Source: Spartobacteria bacterium
Lineage (GTDB): Bacteria; Verrucomicrobiota; Verrucomicrobiia; Chthoniobacterales; UBA10450
Direction of reading: 5' to 3'
DNA length: 64,000 bases
Assembly: GCA_003169975.1 (NCBI GenBank)
Contig: PNAA01000024.1
Coordinates: 1 to 64,000, forward strand
Both the position numbers and the translations under genes were made by a program. The notes under the pieces are model-generated. The model saw only the letters and a program-made list of their open reading frames with translations, did no database searches and was not told where the DNA came from. Positions 9,470 through 18,952 of the stretch are shown here, piece by piece (positions within the stretch are counted from its first letter, which is position 1; each line of letters begins with the position of its first letter).

Positions 9470-11863
9470 TCAACCGGCCAGCGCCACGCGGTCTGGTGCC
9501 GCTTCGGCCCGCTGCGCGCCATTAACGCGCACGCGCGCGATAATCGCCAGCGCCGCGAGATAGAACAGGCCGCCGATGATCAGCGTCTGCACCAACCCGA
9601 GATAGATGGCGCAAACCAGCGCGCCGACCGAGCCCAGCACACTGGAAGCGGCATTCAGCGACCACGCCCAGCGAACGCTCGGCGCGTGCAGCTCCTCCAA
9701 ATGCTTGAGCCCCGTCGGAAACGGCATGCCCATTACGAAACCGAGCGGCGCGATCAACGCTACCGTCAATGCCACCTTGACGGACCACGGCAGCCACACC
9801 AGCGCAGAAAGCATCGAAGAGATCACGATCCCGAGCAACGAGGTAAGCAGCGCAATCAAGCCCAGAACCTTAATCAGGCGACCTTCGTCGCAGCCTAGCA
9901 TACGCTTGCTTGCGAAACTGCCGATGCTGCTCGAAACCAGCATCGAGAAGATCACTACGGTGAGCGCGTAGGTAGGATGGCCTAGGAAGAGCACGAACTT
10001 TTGAATCAGGCAGACCTCGATCAGAATGTAGCCCATGCCTATGAACAAGAAGTAGCTCAGGAAACCACGCATGCCGCGATGGCTAGGCAGGCGGGCGCCC
10101 AGCACGAGAGGCGGCACCACCAAAATCAGCAGTGTCGCCACAACGCTGATGGCCAGCAGGCCGAAAAGCAGTGGCACCGCTTTGTTGATCTTTCGGTCTT
10201 CGGTTTCGGCGCCGCCCTTAATAAACGCCCAAAGGTCGCGGGGTTGCACCGTGTAGAAAAAGAATGGGCGGTTGTCGGTGACGGGAGTGATGTCGAAGGG
10301 GTAATTGCGCTCGTAGGCGGCGGGATTCGGGCTGAGCAGCAGATCGCAGAACTGGTTGCGCAGTTCGCAGCCGGGATAGTAGATGGGTACCTGACCGCTG
10401 CTGGCGACGTTGGCGAGGGCGCGCGCGATATCCGCGTCGCTGAATGGCTTGCGCGAAACCATCACCGTATCCAGCGCGCCATAGCCCTCCGAGAAACCCT
10501 GATGCGAGACAGCCTGGCGCGAGATAATGATGTGACGCCACGGCTCCTTTTCACCGACCTGATCCAAGGCCTCGATGGCCAGCGAGATCAGCCGCAGCGA
10601 TTCGCGCGGAGGTTCGAAGCCCCACCTTGTGATGGCCAGCATGCCGTCGTCAGTGAGCTGCAGCAGGTAATCGCGAAAAGCGTCGGTGGTGTAGAGGTTA
10701 TTTTCGGAGAGGGCGAATGCGCCGGCGGCGGTGGCAGCCCAAGTGTCGACCAGCGTGGCTTGCAGCACCTGGTATTTGTCCTTGCTGCGACGCACGAAGC
10801 TGCGGCCATCCTCCACGTAGACGTGAACCTCGGGGCGCAAATAGAGATTGTTGCTGAGCCCGGCGAAACGCTCGCGCATGATCGTATTGGCGATAATGCC
10901 GTTGATCTCGACGGCGGTCACATCGGTACTGCCGCCGTAAAGGGCGCGCGCAATGTCCCAACCTCCTCCGGGTCCGATGATCAGGGTCTTCGCGCCGGGG
11001 CGAACCGCGTAAGGGAGCGAAGTACCATACACAGCGAGATCATGGCGCTTCTCCGGAGTGCGGTGGGCGAAATCAAATTTCGCGATGGCCGTAGAGGCGT
11101 CGGCGTCGATCACAATCCAATGCCCGCCATCGGGCTGCCGAATCAAGGCAATGCGCGAAAGATCGTTCCAACTGGTGAAGATCTCGCTGGCAATGGGCTT
11201 CCCTTTAGCATGGCGGACCGTGAGGACCGGATGCTTCTGGTTCCCGATTAGGAAGGCGATCAGAGCGAGGGCGAGAACCACGCTGCCGGCGCGCCCGCCG
11301 ACCGACCCCGCCAGGTCGTGCCAGATGGCAGCGGCGATTGCAAAGGTGACCGCGGCCACGATCACCGTGCCGGGGCCGCCCACTAGTTTGAGTAGTGGCA
11401 ACAAGAGAAGGCATCCGGCGGCGGCACCGGCGAGGTCGAAATAATAGACTCGGTTAACCTGCTGAATGGTTTCGCTGACGGCGAGCGAGACGATCGCACC
11501 GACGGCAAAGAACGGTAGCGCGGCGGTGAAGTAAACCAGCGCCAGATCCCAGCTGGAAAGATTGTCCCCCTGCGCGAGTAGGACGGCGAGCGCTACGATG
11601 ACGAACAGGCTACTGGCGATGCTGAGACGCCCCAGGCGGATGAACAAAGGAGCCTTCCAAGTGGCCACCACGTAGGAGAACACGCCGCCCAGCCCCAGAC
11701 CAAAGAGCGCGATGGAGATGGCGAGGAAGGCGAAGTGGTAGTAGAAAACGACCGAGAAGATACGTGTCAGGGCGAGTTCCAACAACAGGCTGGCCATCGT
11801 GGTCAGCGCCACGCACAGGTAAACCTCGCGCCTTTGCTTTGAGTGCCTTTTCACAGACTTCAC
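9470..11863 (-). CDS. Membrane-embedded spermidine-synthase-like fusion protein
   Basis: A 797-residue protein. Two hydrophobic modules (about residues 15-205, six or seven spans; and 560-785) flank a soluble SpeE-like Rossmann domain (about 240-520). The SAM/dcSAM binding loop is visible (LIIGPGGGWDIARALYGG), followed by VTAVEING and VYVEDGRSFVR in the expected order. Family members are usually annotated as spermidine synthase or MFS fusion proteins; their substrate is unknown. The C-terminal module keeps the CLIQKFVLFLGHPTYALTVV segment typical of these proteins. It lies upstream of the polytopic protein at 7582-9321 on the same strand. Confidence 0.75.
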   Translation of the reverse strand: MKSVKRHSKQRREVYLCVALTTMASLLLELALTRIFSVVFYYHFAFLAISIALFGLGLGGVFSYVVATWKAPLFIRLGRLSIASSLFVIVALAVLLAQGDNLSSWDLALVYFTAALPFFAVGAIVSLAVSETIQQVNRVYYFDLAGAAAGCLLLLPLLKLVGGPGTVIVAAVTFAIAAAIWHDLAGSVGGRAGSVVLALALIAFLIGNQKHPVLTVRHAKGKPIASEIFTSWNDLSRIALIRQPDGGHWIVIDADASTAIAKFDFAHRTPEKRHDLAVYGTSLPYAVRPGAKTLIIGPGGGWDIARALYGGSTDVTAVEINGIIANTIMRERFAGLSNNLYLRPEVHVYVEDGRSFVRRSKDKYQVLQATLVDTWAATAAGAFALSENNLYTTDAFRDYLLQLTDDGMLAITRWGFEPPRESLRLISLAIEALDQVGEKEPWRHIIISRQAVSHQGFSEGYGALDTVMVSRKPFSDADIARALANVASSGQVPIYYPGCELRNQFCDLLLSPNPAAYERNYPFDITPVTDNRPFFFYTVQPRDLWAFIKGGAETEDRKINKAVPLLFGLLAISVVATLLILVVPPLVLGARLPSHRGMRGFLSYFLFIGMGYILIEVCLIQKFVLFLGHPTYALTVVIFSMLVSSSIGSFASKRMLGCDEGRLIKVLGLIALLTSLLGIVISSMLSALVWLPWSVKVALTVALIAPLGFVMGMPFPTGLKHLEELHAPSVRWAWSLNAASSVLGSVGALVCAIYLGLVQTLIIGGLFYLAALAIIARVRVNGAQRAEAAPDRVALAG

Positions 11864-11865
11864 GC

Positions 11866-12189
11866 TTATAGTAACGCGTCGCGCGCATGTTGCTCACTGC
11901 AATTTGTACCTGCCCCAAGGTCTTTCCGTGATGCACAAGGGGCTCCAGATGAAATCCAGAATAGCGGCACGCCCCGCCAACCTAACGAATGCGGGCGATG
12001 AATCCATGACAGCGCCCCAGCTACGCTGTCCATATACACGCCGCAGATAAGTCCGCGGTTGTTGATCCCACTTAGTCTCGTGCTCAGTGCGTCGGGATAA
12101 TCAAAAGACAAAAACTTATCTGATCCCCGATAGATAAAGCCATGTTCGACTGAGTTGCGGTCGTAATATCCGCCTACAATCAAGCCCAT
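11866..12189 (-). pseudogene. Fragment of a HAF-repeat extracellular protein
   Basis: The first part reads GLIVGGYYDRNSVEHGFIY, FLSFDYPDALSTRLSGINN and RGLICGVYMDS. These are about one and a half units of the repeat seen in full in the gene at 43,282-44,277. After that the frame continues as unrelated sequence to the start of the SpeE-like gene. There is no signal peptide and no additional repeats, so it is a truncated remnant. Confidence 0.6.
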
Positions 12190-12292
12190 GTCGTTCAGTC
12201 CTCGGAGCAGGCTCCCATTAGCACCTAGTCTGACCCGGAAAGTCGACTGGGAAAGTCAGGCTGCCGAGTTCGTCGCGGACTGCAGCGGGGTT

Positions 12293-12337
12293 TTGGAACA
12301 AATGCGCGATTTTTCGGAAAATTAGGTCGCGCAGCTA
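12293..12337 (+). repeat. Dispersed repeat, second copy (pair with 7,164)
   Basis: Begins TTGGAACAAATGCGCGATTT and continues TTCGGAAAATTAGGTCGCGC. It is nearly identical to the copy at 7164-7208 and lies in an otherwise empty spacer (12,190-12,415). Confidence 0.6.
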
Positions 12338-12415
12338 CACTGGCTTTCGCTTGATTCCAGATCAGGGGTTCCTTCGACTTCGTTCGGGGCGACAAAGATA
12401 TGCGGCATTGTGCCG

Positions 12416-14878
12416 CTACGGAATATCGTACGCTTCCACCAACGCCACGCCGGTGGTGCCATTCACGCCGCTGACGATGGCGGTGTAATTGCCGGGCGCC
12501 AGTTCCATCACGATGGCCGATTCGCGATCGTCGGACGGCGGGAGGCCGGTGGCGATGATCTCGGCTTCCTGGGTGTCGCGCCAGTTGTCGTTGGCACTGA
12601 TCAGGGCGCCATTCTGGTCGTGCAATTCCAAGGTCGGATCGAGCAGCGGGTTCGTCACGTTCAGCGCGCCTAACGACGGGCCGATCGCGCGCACGATGAG
12701 GTGGCGCGTGGTCGTGCCTCCGATGATGAATCCGCCGATCATGACGTCGTCGCCCGTCTGGACCAAGCCGCGAGTGGAGATGTTGACCGGATTGGCCGGC
12801 GCAGTAGGACTGGTCGCGTAAAATTCCATCAGGCCGATACCGGTGCCGCCGCTCGCATCGCTCAGGATGGTCGTGTAACTGCCCGGCGCCAGCTCCGCAA
12901 GCAGGGCGGACTCGAGCGGATTGGCAGGCGCGAGGCCGAGGCTTGTGATTTCGTCTTTTTGCGGGCTGTCCATCCAGTTGTCGTTGGAGGCGATCAGGGC
13001 GCCGCTGCTGTCGTGCAGCTCAATTTTTGGATTGGGCAACGTTCCGGCGAGAGGCACGCCGTTCACCTGGATCGAGGGACCGATGCCGCGCAGCACCACT
13101 TCTTCCGTGGCGCTGCCGGTGATGATAAACCCGCCGATGAGCACGTTGTCACCCGTCTCGACGTTTAACCGGGTCGACAGATTCAGAATCGTCGGCATGG
13201 CCGCGATCGGCACGATTTTGTAAACGATGCCGGCGTCGCCGGAAGGTCCGGCGCTCGCGTCGCCGAGGACGTAGACCTCGCCATCATCGTCCCGGCCGAA
13301 ACCCTTCAGAAGTAATCCGAACGTGCGTTGCGGGTCGCCGATGCGCAATTCCTGGATGAGGCCATTGCTGAAGTCGGAATAGAACAGGCGGCCCTGCCCG
13401 GACTCCTCCATGTCATAGTCGCCGAAGACGTACATGCCACTGAGCGCGGGCACCCCGGTGCCGTGTTCGACGATGCCGCCGATGACCGCATTGCCGTCAT
13501 CGTGGCTGTACTCGAGAACCGGCTCGGTCAGCGCGGGATCAGGTGATGGATCGGGCATGACCGAAGCGTCACTCGGATCGAAAAGGAAGGAGCCTTCCTT
13601 GCGGTTCCAGCCGTAATTCTTGCCCGCTTCAACGAAGTCGACTTCCTCGATATTTTTCTGGCCGACGTCGCCAACAATCAGCCGGCCGGTCGGTGCGTCG
13701 AACGAGAAGCGGAACGGATTGCGCAAACCGTAGGCGTAAATTTCATGCACCGTAGTCCCACTACTGATGAAGGGGTTGCTCGCGGGAACGCGATACTTGC
13801 CATTGGCGCTAACGGGATCGGCACTGGTCGTGGTGAGCGCGGGATCGAGCGGATCGATGCGCAGAATTTTGCCGAGCACAGTGGTGAGATCCTGGCCATT
13901 ACCGATGACCGGATTATGGCCATCGCCGACGTCGTTGGAGGCGCCGCCGTCCCCTAACGAGATGTAAAGATACGGTTCGCCCGGGCGAAAGGCGAGCTTG
14001 CCACCGTTGTGATTGACCTGCGGATGATCGACGCGCAACACTTCGCGCCGGGTCGTCGGGTCTGCGACGTCGGGATTCGCGGCTGAAGCCTGCCATTCCG
14101 CGACGACGCTCTGGTTATTAAACGGGGTCGTCTTCGGCACGGTGAAATCCGCCGGGCCGGCGACGGGTTCGCTCGTGTAAGTGTAGAACTTCCGGAATCC
14201 GGGGCTCAAAGGATCGTTGAAGCCGGGGTGGAAAGCGAAGCCCAGGAGGCCGCGCTCATCGCCGCCGGGCGAGAGTTTGACGAGGCGCGCCGAGAGATCA
14301 AGGAAAGGAGTCGCGAGCAGCGCGTTGTTTTTCACAATCCGAATCGTGCCGGTCTGTTCGTCGACAAAGAGCCGGCCGTCGCCGACCGAAGTCAGATCGT
14401 TAGGCGCATTGAGGCCGCTGGCGATTTGTTGCAGCTCGACCCGGATCGGGCCGCTGTAGATATGCGGCAAGAGTGGAGTGGGTGATGGGCTGGGGGAGGG
14501 ACTCGGACTGGGCGATGGCGATGGCGCGGCGACGGTCACCGTCCCAGTCATCATGCAACAACCGCCGTGGACGCTGCAGTAGTAGGGGAAGCTCCCCACG
14601 TTGTTGAATTCATAGGTAAACTTCGAGCCGCTATTGAGCACGCCGGAGTTCCAGAAGCCCGAGGGATTTCCCGGCGTGCCGGAGGTGGTGCTGTGGAAGC
14701 TGGCGTCCCAGTCCCACTCGATCTTGTCGCCCGGTTCGATCGTGATCGTCGCGGGCGAAAATTTATCGCCGCTCGTGCCGATGTGGACAAAGAAGGTCGT
14801 GGCCAGTGAGGTGCGGCCGAGAAAAAGGGAAAGCGCCCCGGCCAATCCGAGGTTGACGATACGACGGTGAAGTTTCAT
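12416..14878 (-). CDS. Secreted cupredoxin / glucose-sorbosone dehydrogenase fusion
   Basis: About 820 residues. Signal peptide, then a cupredoxin domain (about 30-120) with a His (FHSTTSG) and a Cys-x2-His cluster (YYCSVHGGCCMMTG) that can supply the Cys, second His and Met of a type 1 copper site. A PSPSPS linker follows, then a six-bladed PQQ-type sugar dehydrogenase domain (about 150-560; GDGRLFVDEQTG, ISLGDGGASND, YAYGLRNPFRFSFD). Two roughly 115-residue repeats with IGGFI...VRAIGPSL and NDNW end the protein. These C-terminal repeats are common on secreted proteins of this lineage. A GTG at 14,902 is an alternative start. Electron transfer from sugar oxidation to the fused copper domain is inferred. 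Confidence 0.8.
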   Translation of the reverse strand: MKLHRRIVNLGLAGALSLFLGRTSLATTFFVHIGTSGDKFSPATITIEPGDKIEWDWDASFHSTTSGTPGNPSGFWNSGVLNSGSKFTYEFNNVGSFPYYCSVHGGCCMMTGTVTVAAPSPSPSPSPSPSPSPTPLLPHIYSGPIRVELQQIASGLNAPNDLTSVGDGRLFVDEQTGTIRIVKNNALLATPFLDLSARLVKLSPGGDERGLLGFAFHPGFNDPLSPGFRKFYTYTSEPVAGPADFTVPKTTPFNNQSVVAEWQASAANPDVADPTTRREVLRVDHPQVNHNGGKLAFRPGEPYLYISLGDGGASNDVGDGHNPVIGNGQDLTTVLGKILRIDPLDPALTTTSADPVSANGKYRVPASNPFISSGTTVHEIYAYGLRNPFRFSFDAPTGRLIVGDVGQKNIEEVDFVEAGKNYGWNRKEGSFLFDPSDASVMPDPSPDPALTEPVLEYSHDDGNAVIGGIVEHGTGVPALSGMYVFGDYDMEESGQGRLFYSDFSNGLIQELRIGDPQRTFGLLLKGFGRDDDGEVYVLGDASAGPSGDAGIVYKIVPIAAMPTILNLSTRLNVETGDNVLIGGFIITGSATEEVVLRGIGPSIQVNGVPLAGTLPNPKIELHDSSGALIASNDNWMDSPQKDEITSLGLAPANPLESALLAELAPGSYTTILSDASGGTGIGLMEFYATSPTAPANPVNISTRGLVQTGDDVMIGGFIIGGTTTRHLIVRAIGPSLGALNVTNPLLDPTLELHDQNGALISANDNWRDTQEAEIIATGLPPSDDRESAIVMELAPGNYTAIVSGVNGTTGVALVEAYDIP

Positions 14879-14976
14879 AGGCTGCTGAATGACAAGTTTC
14901 ACCCTTACGCCAGGTGTTGGCGAAAGCCATTCCTCAAAGGTAACGCGGCTGTTACTTTTGTTCGCCTAACGATCGC

Positions 14977-16182
14977 TCAGAAGCGAACGGTGAATTGCGC
15001 CGCGAAGGTGCCCTGAAGATGATTCGAGATAAAATCGTCCCGGGCCACGCTGTATTGCAACTTGAGTTGAGAATGGGCGGTAAAACGGTAGCCGGCCGCG
15101 GCGTCGATCCGACAGACGTCGTGCCCGTGGGCCACGGGCTGGCCGGTCGGATCGCGCCCGCTGTCGAATAACTCCTGATTCCAGCGCAGTGCGCCGAAGA
15201 GTTGCGGCGTGATTTTGTATTTCGCTTCCACATAATAGGCAAAAACGTCGGCGTCGCCGACTCGCGGGACCTGGAAACGCGCTTCAAATACTTCCGCCCA
15301 AATTTGCAGGTGGCCGCGGGCGTAACTGATATCCTGCCCGAGGACAAACTGCCGGTAATCGGCGGGGTCGCTTTCGCTCGGCAAGGGCCCGGCGTCGGGT
15401 CGAAGGTAGGAACCTTCTGCGAACGAAAATCCGAAACGCCCCGCCTCGTTAGGCCGGAGTCCGACGCGCAGATCGACCGCGGGATGACCGAAGTCGTAGT
15501 CATTCCACGATTCCGGGCGCGAAGCGAGGGGCGCGTTCTTCGCTTCTGCTGCGTACTCAAAGATCCCCACCCGACCGGCGACCGAAACGCCCGGAGCGTA
15601 GACCGGCCCCCAAATAATCGGGAGGAACTCATATTTATCACTTCCTGGCACAGCGCGAAAACTCTGGCCTGTGAGGGGCAGTTCGACATCCGAGACCAAC
15701 GTGGGGTTTTCATAGGGCAATGGGGCATTAACAAAGGGATTTTCCCAGGAGAGACTCCGCCCGACCCAACCGCCGATCACGGTGGAAAACTTTCCCACCT
15801 GTAAATTAAAGCGTCCATCGTCCCACGGCGTCACCCGCAGCGCATACTGATCCAGCCGCACCTGCGTGCCGAGATCGGTGGGATCGAATCCGGTATCGAC
15901 CCGCGGCTGGACGAAGAAATAAATGTTAGGTCCAACCTGCGTATCGAGGAAGAAACTCAAACGCGGGCTAAAGAGATCGTGGTCCTCCGCGCGGATCAAA
16001 CCAGGCGGAGGTTGCGGGTAATGATAATATTCGAGATCGAGTAAGCCGCTGACGCGGGTGCGGACCTGATCGTCAAAAATGCTGAGCGTGAGGGCCTGGT
16101 CGACCCGGTCGAGGAAATCGTCCGCGGCGAACGCGCGGGTCGCAGCGGCGAGCAAACAGGCGCAAAGAAGAGGCGCTTTCAT
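14977..16182 (-). CDS. Outer-membrane porin-like beta-barrel protein
   Basis: A 401-residue protein with a signal peptide (MKAPLLCACLLAAATRAFA). The mature part is dominated by alternating amphipathic strands, with aromatic residues at strand ends (IYFFVQPRVDTG, FNLQVGKFSTVIGGW, LKLQYSVARDDF). It ends in a terminal phenylalanine (TVRF), the usual outer-membrane assembly signal. Its start overlaps the stop of the histidine kinase by four bases (16,179-16,182), so the two are probably translationally coupled. The substrate is unknown. Confidence 0.75.
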   Translation of the reverse strand: MKAPLLCACLLAAATRAFAADDFLDRVDQALTLSIFDDQVRTRVSGLLDLEYYHYPQPPPGLIRAEDHDLFSPRLSFFLDTQVGPNIYFFVQPRVDTGFDPTDLGTQVRLDQYALRVTPWDDGRFNLQVGKFSTVIGGWVGRSLSWENPFVNAPLPYENPTLVSDVELPLTGQSFRAVPGSDKYEFLPIIWGPVYAPGVSVAGRVGIFEYAAEAKNAPLASRPESWNDYDFGHPAVDLRVGLRPNEAGRFGFSFAEGSYLRPDAGPLPSESDPADYRQFVLGQDISYARGHLQIWAEVFEARFQVPRVGDADVFAYYVEAKYKITPQLFGALRWNQELFDSGRDPTGQPVAHGHDVCRIDAAAGYRFTAHSQLKLQYSVARDDFISNHLQGTFAAQFTVRF

Positions 16183-17963
16183 CGCGTCGCTTTCGCCTCG
16201 CTGGCGGCCGGCGCCGCCGCAGCAAATCGGGCGCTAAACTCCGTCCATTCCGCATCGGAGCGGACGAGGCGCAACTTGCCCCCGTGCAGTCGCATTAGTT
16301 CGCGCGCGAGATTCAAACCGAGCCCGTGTCCCGGCACGTCCTCGCTCGCGCCGGCGCGATGGAAGCGCTCGAAAATGTCGGGCTGGGCTTCGCTCGGGAT
16401 GCCGCGGCCGGTGTTCGCCACCCGCAGTTCGACCTGGTTGTTTTCTTCGTGCGCGCTGATCCGGATGACCCCGCCGCGGCGGTTATATTTCCGGGCGTTG
16501 TCGAGCAGGTTCTGCACGACCAGCGAGGTAAATTTCGTCTCGCCGGCGATCTGCAGGTCATCCGGAAGATTGGTCTCGACGCGCAGATGGGCCGCGTCCG
16601 GCATGGCCCGCAGATCATCGATCCATTCGGCCACGAGATGAGCCAGGTCCACGGGATGGAGATTGAGCCGCAGCTTCCCGGCATCCATCCGCGAAAGGAG
16701 CAACAAGTCTTCGACCACGCCGGTGAGCCGATAGGTCTGGTGAATGAGCGACGAGATTTCCTCGTAGACTTCCTGCGGAAAACCATCGCGCGCGAGTAAC
16801 GAATCCAGTCCCGCGCGCAAAACGGTGATCGGGCTTTTCAACTGGTGCGAAGCGTCGGCCGAAAAGCGCGCCGAGCGCTGCAATTCTTCCGCCGTGGTTT
16901 GCAGCTTCGCTTCGGCCCGTTGCCGCTGCGCCAGGTTTTCTTCCGAGACGACCACCAGTTTTTCGACCGGCCGCGACAGGCGCCGCGAGAAGAAATGACT
17001 GACCACGAAACCGCCGAGCAGCAGGACGCCGCCGGCCCCGAGAAACTGCGAGCGCAATTGCCGCTGGCGGGCGAGCAATTGGGTGAGTGGATAAACGCAT
17101 ATTTCGTAGGCCGGCGGATAATTAGAATGGAGATTGAGCCGTTTGAAAAAAAGAAGATACGGCACGCCTTCAATCTTTGTCTCGAGGCTGCGTTCCTCAT
17201 CGCCGGCTTTCCCAACATCCTGTTTCACCTCGCGGGCGATGCGTTCCTCGGCCGTGCGGTCGAAGGCCGGGAGGTGCAATTCTTCGCTGACCAGAATGCC
17301 GCTTTTCATTCCGGTCGTCTCGTCGTGGGCGAGCACTTCGACGGGTTTGAATCCGAGGACGAGCGCCGCGATCACCTCGTTCGTCTCGGTGGAACGAATC
17401 GGCACCGCGATCATTTCGTCGACCGTCGGGCGGTCCGCTTCATCATGCCGGGAGAGGTAGCCGGTTTGCATCGTTTGGGGAACACCGCCCTGGGCGAGCT
17501 GCTCTTGTTCGTTAGGCAAGAGATCGCCCGCATCGTTCGTCGGTGGGACGATGATTCGGCCGCGGCTGTCGAGAAAGCGGTAGAACCGCGCATGCAGGGC
17601 GTCGGCCGCTTCCACGCCGCCGGCATCCGGACGCTCCATCAGATCGCGCAACTCTTCCCGGGCGCTGGGATAGAGAAGATCGAGCGCGTTGTCCTCGAGC
17701 GCGGCGTGAATCCGCGCATTGCGGGCCAGCGCGGTCGAGCGGTCGGCGACCGCGGCGTTGCGCAAATCCTGGAGACGATGGAGCGAGGCCAGCTCAAGCT
17801 GGAAATCGCGGTGCAAATCGGCCTGCGCGTCCGCCGCCGCGCGGCGTTGCGCGACGTAGATGCCTAACGACGTCAGGGCCGAGACGACCAGCATCATGGC
17901 TAAGAGGAGTTTGGTGCGAAAGCGGCGAATGCCGGCGGGACGAGGCTCGGCGGGGGGATTCAC
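16179..17963 (-). CDS. Membrane sensor histidine kinase
   Basis: About 594 residues from a GTG start at 17,963. This GTG overlaps the TGA stop of the upstream cupredoxin gene as GTGA, which is why it is preferred over the ATG at 18,038. A membrane span near the N-terminus (KLLLAMMLVVSALTSLGIYV), a large extracytoplasmic sensor region, and a second span (FLGAGGVLLLGGFVVSHFF) are followed by the H-box (FSADASHQLKSPITVLRAG), N-box (VVQNLLDNARKYNRRGG), G1 (VANTGRGIPS) and G2 (GHGLGLNLARELM). No response regulator is adjacent, so the kinase is an orphan. The operon suggests sensing linked to copper proteins or envelope state. Confidence 0.85.
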   Translation of the reverse strand: MNPPAEPRPAGIRRFRTKLLLAMMLVVSALTSLGIYVAQRRAAADAQADLHRDFQLELASLHRLQDLRNAAVADRSTALARNARIHAALEDNALDLLYPSAREELRDLMERPDAGGVEAADALHARFYRFLDSRGRIIVPPTNDAGDLLPNEQEQLAQGGVPQTMQTGYLSRHDEADRPTVDEMIAVPIRSTETNEVIAALVLGFKPVEVLAHDETTGMKSGILVSEELHLPAFDRTAEERIAREVKQDVGKAGDEERSLETKIEGVPYLLFFKRLNLHSNYPPAYEICVYPLTQLLARQRQLRSQFLGAGGVLLLGGFVVSHFFSRRLSRPVEKLVVVSEENLAQRQRAEAKLQTTAEELQRSARFSADASHQLKSPITVLRAGLDSLLARDGFPQEVYEEISSLIHQTYRLTGVVEDLLLLSRMDAGKLRLNLHPVDLAHLVAEWIDDLRAMPDAAHLRVETNLPDDLQIAGETKFTSLVVQNLLDNARKYNRRGGVIRISAHEENNQVELRVANTGRGIPSEAQPDIFERFHRAGASEDVPGHGLGLNLARELMRLHGGKLRLVRSDAEWTEFSARFAAAAPAASEAKATR

Positions 17964-18604
17964 GGGAAGTTGACCTGCAGGACCGCGCTGCTCTTGAGGT
18001 CGACCGGACGTTCCCGCGTCGTCTTGCTGTCCACCCAAGCCTTGACGATAAAATGCCCCGCCGGCAGGTTCGTTAGGCGATAGTGTCCGGCCGCGTCCGT
18101 GATGGTGAAATAGGGCGAATCCAGCACCATGATCAGGCCCCGCATGTGTTCATGGATGTCGCAGCGCAGCGTCACCAGCCCCGCCTTGTCGAAGACCTGG
18201 AAGGGCGTCGGTTTCTCGCCTGGCGGATAACGCCCGAGGTCAAAACGCTTCGCCGGTGAATAGGAAAAAATATTGTGATAGGTGTCGTCGAGATTGGGGA
18301 ATTCCACCTTGGTCCCGACCTCGATGGGGAGCAGCGCGGGCGCAAAGGCGAAATCTTTTTGCGCCACCTGTTTGGTGGGCAGAGCCGACGGCTTCGGGAA
18401 ATCGCCCTGCAGGTAAACCACCGCCCGCGGCGGATAGGTCGCAAGCACGCCTGCCTTGCTCACGATTTCGTAGCGCTCGCTGGCGACCGGCGCGAAATGC
18501 GATTTCGGCAGCTCCACGCGGCCTTCGATTGTCGCCTGCCCAAGGCAAGCGGCCGGGGTCAGACTGAGCGCAACAAAGAGTCGGAGGAGCAAGTTGCCGT
18601 TCAT
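17960..18604 (-). CDS. Periplasmic cupredoxin-like protein with carboxypeptidase-regulatory-type domain
   Basis: A 214-residue protein with a signal peptide (MNGNLLLRLFVALSLTPAACLG). A plastocyanin-like fold carries candidate copper ligands: His in DDTYHNIFSYS, Cys and His in LRCDIHEHM, and the following Met. The C-terminal part (YFTITDAAGHYRLTNLPAGH onward) resembles the carboxypeptidase regulatory-like beta-sandwich. It is first gene of a three-gene unit with the histidine kinase and porin, all with overlapping ends. The start MNGN is preferred because of the signal peptide; longer frames lack one. Confidence 0.75.
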   Translation of the reverse strand: MNGNLLLRLFVALSLTPAACLGQATIEGRVELPKSHFAPVASERYEIVSKAGVLATYPPRAVVYLQGDFPKPSALPTKQVAQKDFAFAPALLPIEVGTKVEFPNLDDTYHNIFSYSPAKRFDLGRYPPGEKPTPFQVFDKAGLVTLRCDIHEHMRGLIMVLDSPYFTITDAAGHYRLTNLPAGHFIVKAWVDSKTTRERPVDLKSSAVLQVNFP

Positions 18605-18952
18605 GTTTTTCTCATCATAACAGGATCGAGGCCCGCTGAAACGGAGGAAATCGATCCTCTTGTAAGCGGTCCCGTGAAACGCTCGGACGTCGCTTCCTGG
18701 TCGGCGAATAAGCAGCGAACGAAACGTAACATGCCTGTAACTTTTGGCGGTTCGCCCGGGCCACACAGCGGCTTGAAGGCTGCGCATCGCAGCAAGATCG
18801 CCGGTCAATAACATTCGAAATCACGGGCGCATTCTGGCGGTGGAAGATCAAGTCAGGCTCGCGCGCCACGTCTTCCGCGCCTGCGCAATGGCGCGCTAAA
18901 AATTGGCAACCGTGCGACAGCGAGCCCGCTGACGGGCTGCTAGGATCGCGGC
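18605..18952. other. Divergent intergenic region
   Basis: Lies between the cupredoxin operon (leftward) and a decayed outer-membrane protein gene (rightward). It should hold the operon promoter. No textbook -35/-10 pair was identified with confidence. Confidence 0.35.

Noticed and set aside
10001-11251. A 416-codon open frame opposite the spermidine-synthase-like gene
   Set aside because: It is the antisense shadow of a well-supported gene. Its product is rich in Arg, Gln, His and Val with no domain, as expected from a GC-rich complement.
14480-14530. GATGG/TGGG-type tandem DNA repeat
   Set aside because: It simply encodes the PSPSPS linker of the cupredoxin-dehydrogenase fusion.
16845-17867. 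A 340-codon open frame opposite the histidine kinase
   Set aside because: Antisense to clear kinase motifs; no independent start site or protein features.
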